Shown here: positions 40,530 to 47,999 of the stretch, piece by piece
Position numbering within the stretch: the first letter of the stretch is position 1
How the letters are laid out: each line of letters starts with the position of its first letter
Assembly (NCBI RefSeq): GCF_033963835.1
Contig: NZ_JAXBME010000004.1
Coordinates: 62,001-126,000, forward strand
DNA length: 64,000 nt
Reading direction: 5' to 3'
From: Cytobacillus sp. IB215665
GTDB taxonomy: Bacteria; Bacillota; Bacilli; Bacillales; SM2101
Notes under the pieces: model-generated
The model's input: only the letters and a program-made list of their open reading frames with translations
What the model was told of the DNA's origin: nothing
Database searches by the model: none
Made by a program: the position numbers and the translations under genes

Positions 40530-40590
40530 GGATGTTTTTGCATTTGATTGCTACTATTTTAGCAATAGCAACAAAGTTTACTGAAAGAGC
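40530..40590 (-). repeat. Minimal 61-bp form of the interspersed repeat, copy R9
   Basis: Both ends of the element are joined without the core: GGATGTTTTTGCATTTGATTG at one side and AGCAACAAAGTTTACTGAAA with GAGCT at the other. The inside forms a perfect hairpin, TTGCTA(C)TATT / AATAG(C)TAGCAA-like. It looks like an internal deletion derivative. Confidence 0.65.
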
Positions 40591-40593
40591 TGT

Positions 40594-41061
40594 TTAAAAA
40601 TAACTTTGTCCAAGTTTTTTAAAAATTGGTTTCTTACGTCGTTGAGAAGATGGAGGTGCTTTATCTGTATGATCTTCTTTAACACCGACGTAAGTTTGAA
40701 GTAGCATTTTTGCCTGTGACAATGGCATATGCGTCTTAGGGTTACGATATGTTTGGTTTAAATCCCCAAGATGTGGAAGTTTTGAAAAATCATCTTTTGT
40801 AGGGGGCATATGGAAAAAATAATCACCAGCAGACACGAGTACATCTGATTGCTGAATGCTGTTTCGAGGATTTCTTGAGAAGTGAAGGCCAATCTTTTCC
40901 GCCTTTTTTTCAGCTACTAGTTTTTGCAGAGCTTTCCGCTTTAACAGATACAGAAATTTAGGGTTTGTAGCTGTTTTAGCATGACGGTTTACAATGAAGA
41001 TAGCCTTAGTGAGGTTACTAATAGTAGGTTTCAGTGGAGGAATTTCATTTGAGTTATTCAT
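40594..41061 (-). CDS. ykyB: YkyB family protein
   Basis: A 155-residue basic soluble protein. The strongly conserved text is IFIVNRHAKTATNPKFLYLL near residue 22, and the C-terminus KPIFKKLGQSYF, both as in B. subtilis YkyB. ATG 41061 is chosen because AAAGGTGA lies 6 bases upstream. In B. subtilis ykyB lies beside ykuC/ykuD/ykuE, so this gene marks the switch to another conserved region. Some work links the locus to control of competence (kre), but I cannot confirm that here. Confidence 0.9.
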   Translation of the reverse strand: MNNSNEIPPLKPTISNLTKAIFIVNRHAKTATNPKFLYLLKRKALQKLVAEKKAEKIGLHFSRNPRNSIQQSDVLVSAGDYFFHMPPTKDDFSKLPHLGDLNQTYRNPKTHMPLSQAKMLLQTYVGVKEDHTDKAPPSSQRRKKPIFKKLGQSYF

Positions 41062-41090
41062 AGTCATCACCTTTCATTTATCTTTTAAAA

Positions 41091-41230
41091 ATAGTTGTTT
41101 TCGTATAGATTGTTGTTTCGTACTAAAAAATCTTCACTTATACGGCTAGAATTTCAGTCATCTTTTCTTCTATAAAAACGATGACTTTCGTAAAACGACA
41201 TATTTAACTGTTAGTTTACGAAAAGAGCAT
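41091..41230 (-). repeat. Interspersed repeat, copy R10
   Basis: Reverse copy: starts AGTTGTTTTCGTATAGATTG, core CATCTTTTCTTC, ends GTTTACGAAAAGAGC. Confidence 0.75.
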
Positions 41231-41388
41231 TTTAAATTAATTAGCATGTATATATATACCATTATACATTTTGTGTATGAATTTGCAAAAAAAAAGATAT
41301 ATCGAGAAAATAGTTTATGGTTGATGGTAAAATAAATCACACTGTACAGTTTACAGCTTATCGATAATGAGTATGGCTGAAGAAATCT

Positions 41389-41412
41389 AGAGGACACTTA
41401 AGTCCTCTTGAA
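41389..41412. terminator. Isolated hairpin
   Basis: AGAGGAC / GTCCTCTT stem with a 6-base loop. There is no T-run and no adjacent gene, so its role is unclear. Apart from repeats R10 and R11, the stretch 41062-41558 holds no gene that I can support. Confidence 0.35.
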
Positions 41413-41454
41413 TAGTGGTAATTAGACAGCAAATGTTTGATATTGTTAATTAAA

Positions 41455-41559
41455 GGCTCTTTGCGTAAACTTAGTTTCTTTTTGTTTTTGAATAACTGAT
41501 GTGTACGATATGATTTTTATAGTCTTTAACGAAAAGCAGCATTTAATGCGAAAACATCC
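41455..41559 (+). repeat. Interspersed repeat, copy R11 (short)
   Basis: Forward copy of about 105 bp with left end GGCTCTTTGCGTAAACTTAG and right end AACGAAAAGCAGC to AAAACATCC. The core GAAAAGATGCC has been lost. It ends at the stop codon of the neighbouring reverse-strand gene. Confidence 0.7.
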
Positions 41560-41777
41560 TAATTAAAAGGTTGCTTTCTATACGAAAAAGGATAATTATA
41601 ACCAAAACCGTAAGGGTTACCGTAACCTCCCCCATAATAATATCCTCCGCCGTAGGGGTAGCCGCCGTAATAAGGAGGATAATATGGTGGTCTAAAAATA
41701 TAAGGGCTTATCGCAAGCCCAGCTAAAAATGGGAGGAATGGGAATCTTTGATAATGTTGAAAATGATGTGGATACAT
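41559..41777 (-). CDS. Gly/Tyr/Pro-rich small protein, possible spore coat component
   Basis: A 72-residue protein. After a hydrophobic start (FPFLPFLAGLAISPYIF) about half of the residues are G, Y or P, in runs such as YPYGGGYYYGGGYGNPYGFG. The ATG follows TAGGAGGCGG. Composition is like that of small Tyr/Gly-rich spore surface proteins in Bacillus, but I cannot name a family. The repetitive composition alone does not prove a coat role. Confidence 0.6.
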   Translation of the reverse strand: MYPHHFQHYQRFPFLPFLAGLAISPYIFRPPYYPPYYGGYPYGGGYYYGGGYGNPYGFGYNYPFSYRKQPFN

Positions 41778-41918
41778 ATTTCATCCGCCTCCTATCGTTC
41801 ATTCTTTTCATCATATGGGGAAAAAGCGGAAGTTGAGCTTGATTACTTACAAGCTGTGCAGGAGAATTAAGCCTATATTTTACCTTTCTTCAAGTTTTTA
41901 TAATATAGGAGTGATTAG

Positions 41919-42299
41919 ATGTTGGTCTATTTAACACAAGTATTGTCTGTCGGAATTGGGGGCGCATTGGGTGCATGTGTACGTTATTTATTGCAAGTTG
42001 GTCTTGGAAATGACTTTTTTCCGATTGCCACTTTTATTGCAAATATGGTAGGTTCCTTCTTATTAGGCTTGTTATCAGGACTAACAGTAAGATATGAAAT
42101 AAAAAACACCATCAAACTATGTATTGGAACAGGTTTTTGTGGAGGGTTTACAACAATGTCTGCTTTCGCCGCAGATATATATATTTTAAATACTCAGGAA
42201 TATTCAAGTGTAATGTTTGTTTATATAAGTATAACGTTATTCCTAGGCTTAATATTATCTTTTATCGGGATAGTAATTGGACGAGGAGTAAAAAGTTAA
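41919..42299 (+). CDS. crcB: Fluoride ion channel, first subunit
   Basis: A 126-residue four-helix membrane protein of the CrcB/Fluc family that exports fluoride. Motifs are GGALGACVRYLL near residue 12, ANMVGSFLLG near 40 and GFCGGFTTMSAFA near 71, with the pore-lining Phe/Thr/Ser track. ATG 41919 follows TAGGAGTG. A second, divergent copy begins 20 bp after the stop, so the two may form a heterodimeric channel. I found no fluoride riboswitch (GGNGATGG-type start) upstream. Confidence 0.92.
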   Translation: MLVYLTQVLSVGIGGALGACVRYLLQVGLGNDFFPIATFIANMVGSFLLGLLSGLTVRYEIKNTIKLCIGTGFCGGFTTMSAFAADIYILNTQEYSSVMFVYISITLFLGLILSFIGIVIGRGVKS

Positions 42300-42318
42300 G
42301 TGATAGGAAGGTGAAGTG

Positions 42319-42678
42319 GTGTTGACTATTTTGTCAATCATGCTTGGGGGTGCTATAGGAGCAATGAGTCGATATAGTATCGGTTTACTCATTTCAAAAA
42401 AAAAGAATCATTCAGGGTTTCCGGTTTCAATGATCATTGTTAATTGGATTGGCTCCTTCGGACTAGGTATCAGTGTTCATTTTATAAATGGCTTATACCC
42501 TCATGCTCAATCGCTCATAACAATAGGTTTTTTTGGAGCGCTTACTACGTATTCAACTTTCAGCGTGGAGGCAGTTGAATTAATCTTAGAGAAAAAGTAT
42601 GTAAGTGGTTTATCATATATACTCCTCACGTTCATAGGGAGTATTGGTTTATATTTTTTAGGGGTTAGCTGGTTTTAG
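42319..42678 (+). CDS. crcB: Fluoride ion channel, second subunit
   Basis: A 119-residue CrcB/Fluc protein with GGAIGAMSRYSIG near residue 10, NWIGSFGLG near 40 and GFFGALTTYSTFS near 70. The start is GTG 42319 or TTG 42322; AAGGTGA at 42308-42314 fits both. Differences from the first copy in the selectivity segment (ALTTYSTFS against GFTTMSAFA) are typical of paired subunits. The pair of genes has no other partner. Confidence 0.9.
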   Translation: MLTILSIMLGGAIGAMSRYSIGLLISKKKNHSGFPVSMIIVNWIGSFGLGISVHFINGLYPHAQSLITIGFFGALTTYSTFSVEAVELILEKKYVSGLSYILLTFIGSIGLYFLGVSWF

Positions 42679-42681
42679 AAT

Positions 42682-42725
42682 GTGTTCACTCCTATCAATT
42701 AGTGAGAACACGTCAGGATAGGAGT
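42682..42725 (+). other. Overlapping inverted repeats after crcB pair
   Basis: GTGTTCACT (42682-42690) pairs with AGTGAGAACAC (42701-42711, one bulge). ACTCCTATC (42688-42696) pairs with GATAGGAGT (42717-42725). The two stems interlock, so they would form an H-type pseudoknot or two exclusive hairpins. It lies between converging genes. Confidence 0.5.
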
Positions 42726-42794
42726 TTATAAATAACGGTAAATATTATGTACTTATAGTAGAATACAATGCTAGAAACATGCTCTAGCCTATTT

Positions 42795-43658
42795 TTAAGC
42801 ATTAAGATGGAAGACGGTTATTTCTGGCTTAGACAAAAAACGGAATGGGAGGCGTGTTGTCCCAATACCACGATTTACATAGATACTCAAATTGCTTTCT
42901 TCTACTTCATAAAAACCCTCAACATATGTCGTTGCTAGTGGAGGGGTAATCAGTGGACCAAAAAAAGGAAGCTGTACTTGCCCTCCATGGCTATGACCAG
43001 ATAGTTGAAGATGAATTGGATATTTTGATGTCAAATGAGCAGCATCTGGTTCATGTGCTAATAATATCGTGAATAGCTCTTGGGGAACATTTTCCAAAGC
43101 TTTATCATAGTCAGGATGTCCTAGTAATAAATCATCAACTCCTACTAAACATATTTGATTACCATCAGGTAAACTAATAACAGTTGATTCATTTACTAGC
43201 AATGTAAATTTTGCTTTGTTCATAATTTCAAGATATAGATTTGATCCATAGCCACCATGGTCATGGTTCCCGTATATAGAGTATTTACCTAGTGGGGCTT
43301 GAATACTTTCTAAAATTGGTGGTATTTTATCAGCATCTTTAAATGTCATAGGACTATCAATTAAGTCACCTGTAAATAATACTATATCTGGTTTTTCTTC
43401 GTTAATTTTATTCACTGCATTTTGAAGTTGCTTCAAATTATAGTTATATCCAATATGTAAATCACTAAATTGAACAATTTTTAGACCTTCAAAATTCTTG
43501 GGAATGAGTTGATGGGATATATTTTGATGGACTATAGAAAGTTGTTTTGGCTCAATATACCTTGCATAATAATAACCTAATGAGGTTGCTAACAAACTAC
43601 CAACAGTGATAGAAAATGAGCGTTTTAAAAATGTTCTTCTCGTTTGCTTCTGTGTCAT
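42795..43658 (-). CDS. ykuE: Tat-exported metallophosphoesterase YkuE
   Basis: A 287-residue calcineurin-like phosphoesterase. A twin-arginine signal TRRTFLKRSF is followed by a hydrophobic stretch, so it is exported folded and acts at the cell wall. Metal ligands are visible in FSDLHIG, FTGDLID, YGNHDHGGYG and the C-terminal SGHSHGGQ. B. subtilis YkuE is a known Tat substrate. ATG 43658 gives a sensible signal; a TTG at 43670 abuts its own purine-rich site and is less likely. Confidence 0.92.
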   Translation of the reverse strand: MTQKQTRRTFLKRSFSITVGSLLATSLGYYYARYIEPKQLSIVHQNISHQLIPKNFEGLKIVQFSDLHIGYNYNLKQLQNAVNKINEEKPDIVLFTGDLIDSPMTFKDADKIPPILESIQAPLGKYSIYGNHDHGGYGSNLYLEIMNKAKFTLLVNESTVISLPDGNQICLVGVDDLLLGHPDYDKALENVPQELFTILLAHEPDAAHLTSKYPIHLQLSGHSHGGQVQLPFFGPLITPPLATTYVEGFYEVEESNLSIYVNRGIGTTRLPFRFLSKPEITVFHLNA

Positions 43659-43812
43659 TTTATTTTTCAACCTACCTATAAATACAAATAAAATCTATAT
43701 AAATCTTATGTTTATTATACTTGTTAGCAGAGAGAATAAAAAGATAGAATAGTAACATACATTATTTTCTATAAACTTAATTAAAAGATTAGAAAATTTA
43801 GAAAAGACATGG

Positions 43813-43841
43813 TATGATTAAAATGAATGGACATTCATTCA
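43813..43841 (+). promoter_or_regulatory. FadR-type operator and -10 element before fadH
   Basis: The 18-bp TGAATGGACATTCATTCA at 43824-43841 agrees at 16 of 18 positions with the B. subtilis FadR consensus that I recall (TGAATGAMTANTCATTCA). A TATGAT -10 lies at 43813-43818, so the operator would cover the transcription start. FadR is a TetR-type repressor released by long-chain acyl-CoA. Confidence 0.75.
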
Positions 43842-43862
43842 TTTTAAAAGGGGGTTCACATG

Positions 43863-44627
43863 ATGAAAGATAAGGTAGTTATAGTAACTGGTGGTTCTAG
43901 TGGAATGGGTAAATACATGGCAATGAAATTTGCTCAAGAAGGTGCGAATGTTGTCATTACAGGGCGTAACGTGGAAAAACTTAATGAAGTTAAAAAGGAA
44001 ATAGAAACCTTTGACGGACAAGTGTTGACAGTACAAATGGATGTTAGGAATATTGAAGATGTTACACGAATGGTAAAAGAAACTGATGAAAAATTCGGTA
44101 GAATTGATTCACTAGTAAATAATGCGGCAGGTAATTTTCTAGTTCCAGCAGAAAATTTATCTGTAAATGGCTGGAATGCAGTCATTGATATTGTGTTAAA
44201 CGGTACATTCTATTGTAGTTCAGAGGTTGGAAAGTATTTTATAGATAAAGGTATAAAAGGAAGTATCCTAAATATGGTAGCTACATATGCATGGGATGCA
44301 GGTCCTGGAGTTATTCATTCGGCATGTGCAAAAGCTGGTGTTTTGACAATGACAAGAACTTTAGCAGTTGAATGGGGAAGAAAATACGGGATTAGAGTGA
44401 ATGCTATTGCACCTGGTCCAATAGAAAGAACAGGTGGAGCTGAGAAATTGTTTATTTCTGAAGAAGCAGCAAAGCGTACACTCCAAAGTGTTCCATTAGG
44501 TCGATTAGGAACGCCTGAAGAGATAGCTAGCTTGGCATACTATTTATTATCAGAAGATGCTGCATACATTAATGGTGAGTGTGTGACAATGGATGGTGGC
44601 CAGTATTTAAATCAAATCCCATTTTAA
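43863..44627 (+). CDS. fadH: 2,4-dienoyl-CoA reductase
   Basis: A 254-residue short-chain dehydrogenase that reduces 2,4-dienoyl-CoA during degradation of unsaturated fatty acids. The NADP-binding motif TGGSSGMGKYMA is at about residues 9-20, NNAAGNF near 82 and the long AIAPGPIERTGGAEKLF stretch near 180, which is typical of FadH rather than general SDRs. ATG 43863 (or 43860) follows GGGGG. The FadR-like operator just upstream supports the role. YkuE-FadH adjacency is as in B. subtilis. Confidence 0.93.
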   Translation: MKDKVVIVTGGSSGMGKYMAMKFAQEGANVVITGRNVEKLNEVKKEIETFDGQVLTVQMDVRNIEDVTRMVKETDEKFGRIDSLVNNAAGNFLVPAENLSVNGWNAVIDIVLNGTFYCSSEVGKYFIDKGIKGSILNMVATYAWDAGPGVIHSACAKAGVLTMTRTLAVEWGRKYGIRVNAIAPGPIERTGGAEKLFISEEAAKRTLQSVPLGRLGTPEEIASLAYYLLSEDAAYINGECVTMDGGQYLNQIPF

Positions 44628-44657
44628 GAAAAAATAACAAAATAGAAGTGAATATAA

Positions 44658-44699
44658 GGGATATACCAAATAATTTCTTTGGTATATCCCTAATTTTAT
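44658..44699 (+). terminator. Terminator of fadH
   Basis: GGGATATACCAAA / TTTGGTATATCCC stem followed by TAATTTTATTT. Confidence 0.88.
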
Positions 44700-44788
44700 T
44701 TAGTAAATATCACCATAAAAAATACGTCTGAATATAGATAACTTATTTGTGAGAAAGTAAAAAAAGGATGTGTGAAGGTGGTGATTCA

Positions 44789-45028
44789 GTGAATAATTTA
44801 ACATTTATACTGATGATTATTTCGATTCTTATATTAACGATCGGTCTAATCTATACCTACAGGTTAGGAAGGGCACTAAAGTTGCAACAAGATGAGTATG
44901 ATCCGGAATTAAATGAAAAGGTCCAAGATCATCCAGTTATGAGAAACCCTATTTTTATAACGTATTTAATAGCACTTGGATTGGTTGTTGCTTATATGAT
45001 TTATTTAGCTGTTAACTCAAATTGGTAG
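44789..45028 (+). CDS. Small two-helix membrane protein of unknown function
   Basis: A 79-residue protein with transmembrane segments at about residues 3-22 and 55-75 and an acidic loop between (KLQQDEYDPELNEKVQDHP). GTG 44789 follows GAAGGTGGTG at about 8 bases. The last codons (NSNW and stop) lie within the first unit of a 43-bp tandem repeat. I do not recognise the family. Confidence 0.65.
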   Translation: MNNLTFILMIISILILTIGLIYTYRLGRALKLQQDEYDPELNEKVQDHPVMRNPIFITYLIALGLVVAYMIYLAVNSNW

Positions 45029-45162
45029 CCAATCCAATTTGAGTTATTTAGTTGTTAACTCAATTTGGTAGCCAATCCAATTTGAGTTATTTAGTTGTTA
45101 ACTCAAATTGTCACTCAAGCCAATTTAAGTTATTTAGTTGTTAACTTAAATTGGTCAGCCAA
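45001..45162 (+). repeat. 43-bp tandem repeat, about 3.7 copies, palindromic
   Basis: Units start with ATTTAG(C/T)TGTTAACT at 45001, 45044, 45087 and 45130. Each holds an inverted pair, AACTCAAATTGG / CCAATTTGAGTT. The third and fourth units are more diverged. The first unit includes the end of the preceding reading frame. The array may be a multiplied terminator-type hairpin. Confidence 0.9.
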
Positions 45163-45173
45163 GTCTTCTCTTA

Positions 45174-45215
45174 ACCCCTATTCTCAATAAGATTTTCAAG
45201 AATAGGGTGTTTTTG
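45174..45215 (+). terminator. Terminator after the tandem array
   Basis: CCCTATTCT / AGAATAGGG stem followed by TGTTTTTGTG. Confidence 0.75.
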
Positions 45216-45371
45216 TGTGCACCACTATAGTTTATGTAGAAAAAAACAAATTTACTGTAGAAAAAAATGTCAAAATATTATGGATATTTACGAACGATTT
45301 ATACTAAATCAAGTCATATTTGTTGATACAATGATATTAACTTAAAAATCTAGTTAAGAGAGGAGAATTTT

Positions 45372-45896
45372 TTGGTCAATTACTTCACCCAACTGTTGCT
45401 GTCTATCGCTTTGTTATACTGTTCTGTTGAAGATGCGCAATTATATACACTCCCCTCCAAGGAAAACATAATAAATCATCTCGAAGATGCCTTTAACACA
45501 CAAGTCTCCTTAAGTGAAGATTATCGTACACAGGAAGAAATCACTGAGTTACTCTCACTGTATTTTAATGATGAATTTATGAATCAGTTTATAAGTGAGA
45601 ATGTTGTTCAAGAAGAAGATGGTTACATAACTCTCGGAACCGATTTTGCACGTTATTACATTCCATTTTTTTCATATACAGATCAAACAGTAGTCACATA
45701 CGACATACAATTGCAGCAAATATATGTTTATGAATATTTTTTGGAAGAAAACAACATCTTATTTACTAGTCCTGACCATTATGAAATTGTCACACTTAGC
45801 AAGGTTGAAGGTGAATGGAAAGTTGCGGAGATTGAAAGTAGCGAGAGTAAACCGAGACGAATTAGCGAAATTGAAAGAACAAACAAGGTGGAGTAG
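45372..45896 (+). CDS. Secreted protein of unknown function (DUF3993-like)
   Basis: A 174-residue protein with an N-terminal signal-like stretch (residues 4-20, FTQLLLSIALLYCSV) and an acidic, mixed alpha/beta remainder. TTG 45372 follows GAGGAGAA. The size and the tail LSKVEGEWKVAEIES suggest an NTF2-like or DUF3993-type fold, but that is a weak inference. Its stop lies in a perfect terminator hairpin. Confidence 0.55.
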   Translation: MVNYFTQLLLSIALLYCSVEDAQLYTLPSKENIINHLEDAFNTQVSLSEDYRTQEEITELLSLYFNDEFMNQFISENVVQEEDGYITLGTDFARYYIPFFSYTDQTVVTYDIQLQQIYVYEYFLEENNILFTSPDHYEIVTLSKVEGEWKVAEIESSESKPRRISEIERTNKVE

Positions 45897-45919
45897 ACTC
45901 TCCACCTTGTTTGTTTTGT
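45879..45919. terminator. Bidirectional terminator
   Basis: A perfect 15-bp stem (ACAAACAAGGTGGAG / CTCCACCTTGTTTGT) with a 6-base loop that contains the stop codon of the upstream gene. A glutaredoxin gene converges on it from the other side. Confidence 0.9.
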
Positions 45920-45946
45920 ATAACCCACATTAAAACAGACTCTCGA

Positions 45947-46186
45947 CTATTCTTCTATATTAAGTATATTTGCTAATTTTGTGAGATCAAAACCTTTAAC
46001 AATTTCATCACCAATAATAATTGTTGGTGTAGAATAGGCTTTATATTCATTAATTAAACGGTCTCTTTCACGTTTGTTTTTTGTAATGTCAATCTCTTGA
46101 TATGTTATCTTGTGGTGTGCCAAAAAATTTTTAACAACCTCACAAGGTGGGCAGTCTGGTTGGCTATATACGGTGATGCTTCTCAT
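45947..46186 (-). CDS. Glutaredoxin-family thiol oxidoreductase
   Basis: A 79-residue thioredoxin-fold protein of the glutaredoxin/NrdH type. The redox motif is CPPC (Cys12 and Cys15, in SQPDCPPCEVVKNFL), and the cis-proline motif is YSTPTIIIGDEIVKGF near residue 52. ATG 46186 follows AGGAGGCC. The electron donor is unknown. No ribonucleotide reductase gene is nearby, so NrdH is not implied. A bacilliredoxin-linked role is possible but unproved. Confidence 0.85.
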   Translation of the reverse strand: MRSITVYSQPDCPPCEVVKNFLAHHKITYQEIDITKNKRERDRLINEYKAYSTPTIIIGDEIVKGFDLTKLANILNIEE

Positions 46187-46382
46187 AACAAATCGTAGGC
46201 CTCCTGATATATTGTATTAAGCTGTAAATCAGTTTAAGATATAGGGATCTTGGTTTCTTGTACTTTAGTAATGATGCTAAAACTGTTCTAATGGTTTCGA
46301 CAGAGTTTAACAGATTGCTAAAGTATGTAAGCAGCTTTGTAGACCTCTATTGTAACATATGCAAAAAAATACAACATGTAGC

Positions 46383-47354
46383 TCATCCTTCGTGGGCTAT
46401 TTCTTCAACCAAATCATTCTTAACTAAATAATCTACAATTCCCATTGCACAGACTGACATATCCATAGGTATAATATTGTAAATCGGATGGTTTTCTGGA
46501 ACTCCTTGCTCGTGAAGATAAGCAGAAATCATTGTTAATAATTCTTCAGTTACTGCTCGAACTTTATGTTCATTATTTTTATTAATACCTCTAGTTCCTG
46601 CATCAATAAATTTCGGTAACCAATAATGAAGTTGACTGAATACTTCCTCCACATTTGTAGTCATGCCATAATGTCCAAAATAAATGGATTTTAAATCTAG
46701 TTGCTCAATCATTTTTGCAGAATGTAACATTTTTTCTGGGTCAAATTGATTTGGAGATGTTGAAGGTAAGAACAGCAAGATATTTAGCTCACTTAATTGT
46801 TTGTAATAAATGCCTAGAGTATCACCTGTAAATATTCCTTTACTTATTGGATCATAAATACTGAAATGATGATTTGCATGGCCTGGTGTATCGTAAAAGG
46901 TTAACATTCGTTCCTTACCAACTTGAAGTTGTTCTTTATCCTTCATAATTACAATTTTGTTTTCTTCGATTGGAACAATTGGGTCAAATAGTGTATGGAA
47001 ATTCATTCCGTAGACTGCTTTAGCACCTGCTATTAATTTGGAAGGATCTACTAAATGTCTTGCTCCTTTAGGGTGTACGATAACTTTAGCATTTGGACAA
47101 TGAGATAATAATAATCCAGCCCCTCCTGCATGATCAAGATGTATATGGGTCACAATTATATAAACAATCTCTTCAGGTTCGACTCCTAAATCAGCCAAAC
47201 CCTTCAATATGTATGGAATAGATGGACTAGCACAAGTTTCTATTATCGTGGGCTTATCGGTTTTAATTACAAAAGTCCCAGTCCTTTCCTGCATTCCTAA
47301 ATCAAAATCGTCAATTAAAAAAATATCATCAAAAATTTGAACAGGCATACTCAA
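46383..47354 (-). CDS. Metallo-beta-lactamase-fold hydrolase
   Basis: A 323-residue protein of the metallo-beta-lactamase superfamily. The metal motif THIHLDHAGG lies near residue 63, followed by YDTPGHANHHFSI near 155 and GIFTGDT near 171; FGHYG near 225 supplies another ligand. The C-terminal 80 residues form a helical extension. The exact substrate cannot be told. TTG 47354 is preferred because AGGGGAGAG lies 6 bases upstream; upstream in-frame ATG 47375 has no such site. Confidence 0.85.
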   Translation of the reverse strand: MSMPVQIFDDIFLIDDFDLGMQERTGTFVIKTDKPTIIETCASPSIPYILKGLADLGVEPEEIVYIIVTHIHLDHAGGAGLLLSHCPNAKVIVHPKGARHLVDPSKLIAGAKAVYGMNFHTLFDPIVPIEENKIVIMKDKEQLQVGKERMLTFYDTPGHANHHFSIYDPISKGIFTGDTLGIYYKQLSELNILLFLPSTSPNQFDPEKMLHSAKMIEQLDLKSIYFGHYGMTTNVEEVFSQLHYWLPKFIDAGTRGINKNNEHKVRAVTEELLTMISAYLHEQGVPENHPIYNIIPMDMSVCAMGIVDYLVKNDLVEEIAHEG

Positions 47355-47528
47355 TTGTATCTCTCCCCTTTGCAAAAAGAGTATTTAATACCTTTTATTG
47401 TATGTGCTTTATTTATATAAGTAAAGTAATGAACAGAAAATTCAGAAAGATAAATCATGAAAAATAGTGATGAAAATTTCATTGATAGTAAAACATATAT
47501 AATAACCCATGTAGTAAAGGAGAGCGAT

Positions 47529-47768
47529 ATGATGTCACAATTACAAGCAATCATAAATCGTCTCAATAGTTTGCGTGAAAATACGTTGCAGGGAGATTTA
47601 TCCCAGCGATTTTTTGAAGTGGAAGGAGAAAAAAAATGCAGTGTTAAATTCTTTCAAAATAATAATGCTTTTGAGTTGGAAGTTTTTGAAAAAGGAGAGC
47701 AGTCTAAGCGATACCAATTTGATAATATTGATATGATTGCGATTGAGATATTTGATTTAATTCAGTAA
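47529..47768 (+). CDS. ykuJ: YkuJ family protein
   Basis: A 79-residue small soluble protein. Text RFFEVEGEKKCSVKFFQ and QFDNIDMIAIEIFDLIQ closely matches B. subtilis YkuJ. ATG 47529 follows AAGGAGAG; the in-frame ATG at 47457 is without a clear site. Function unknown. In B. subtilis ykuJ is followed directly by ykuK; here a zinc-ribbon gene and a repeat lie between them. Confidence 0.9.
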   Translation: MMSQLQAIINRLNSLRENTLQGDLSQRFFEVEGEKKCSVKFFQNNNAFELEVFEKGEQSKRYQFDNIDMIAIEIFDLIQ

Positions 47769-47811
47769 TTGTAAAAAAAAACATCGTTATTTTATTCAGG
47801 GAGGTGGTTGA

Positions 47812-47961
47812 TTGTTTCCAGATATTTTTGTCGTTTGTCCACAGTGTAAATCAACATCAACGATAACTTCTGTGTTAACAGCCCAATCAAATCAAAATGT
47901 TATTTATACATGCCCTAAATGTAATTTTGTTGCACGGAATATCGAAACGAGTAAAGGATGA
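47812..47961 (+). CDS. 49-residue zinc-ribbon protein
   Basis: TTG 47812 follows GGGAGGTGGTTGA at good distance. Two CxxC knuckles are present: VVCPQCKS at about residues 7-14 and YTCPKCNF at about 32-39, ending in a short basic tail. This is a zinc-ribbon fold. The gene starts 43 bp after ykuJ and is probably cotranscribed with it. I know no function. Confidence 0.75.
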   Translation: MFPDIFVVCPQCKSTSTITSVLTAQSNQNVIYTCPKCNFVARNIETSKG

Positions 47962-47999
47962 GCCTTCTATTAAAGAGGGTTCTTTTTTTTTGTCGCATT

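Noticed and set aside
41170-41397. 75-codon reverse ORF in the gap after ykyB
   Set aside because: Overlaps repeat R10 and has no ribosome-binding site.
41780-41918. Fluoride riboswitch before crcB
   Set aside because: The conserved GGNGATGG start and pseudoknot bases were not found.
45001-45162. CRISPR array
   Set aside because: The 43-bp units abut without unique spacers, and no cas genes are present.
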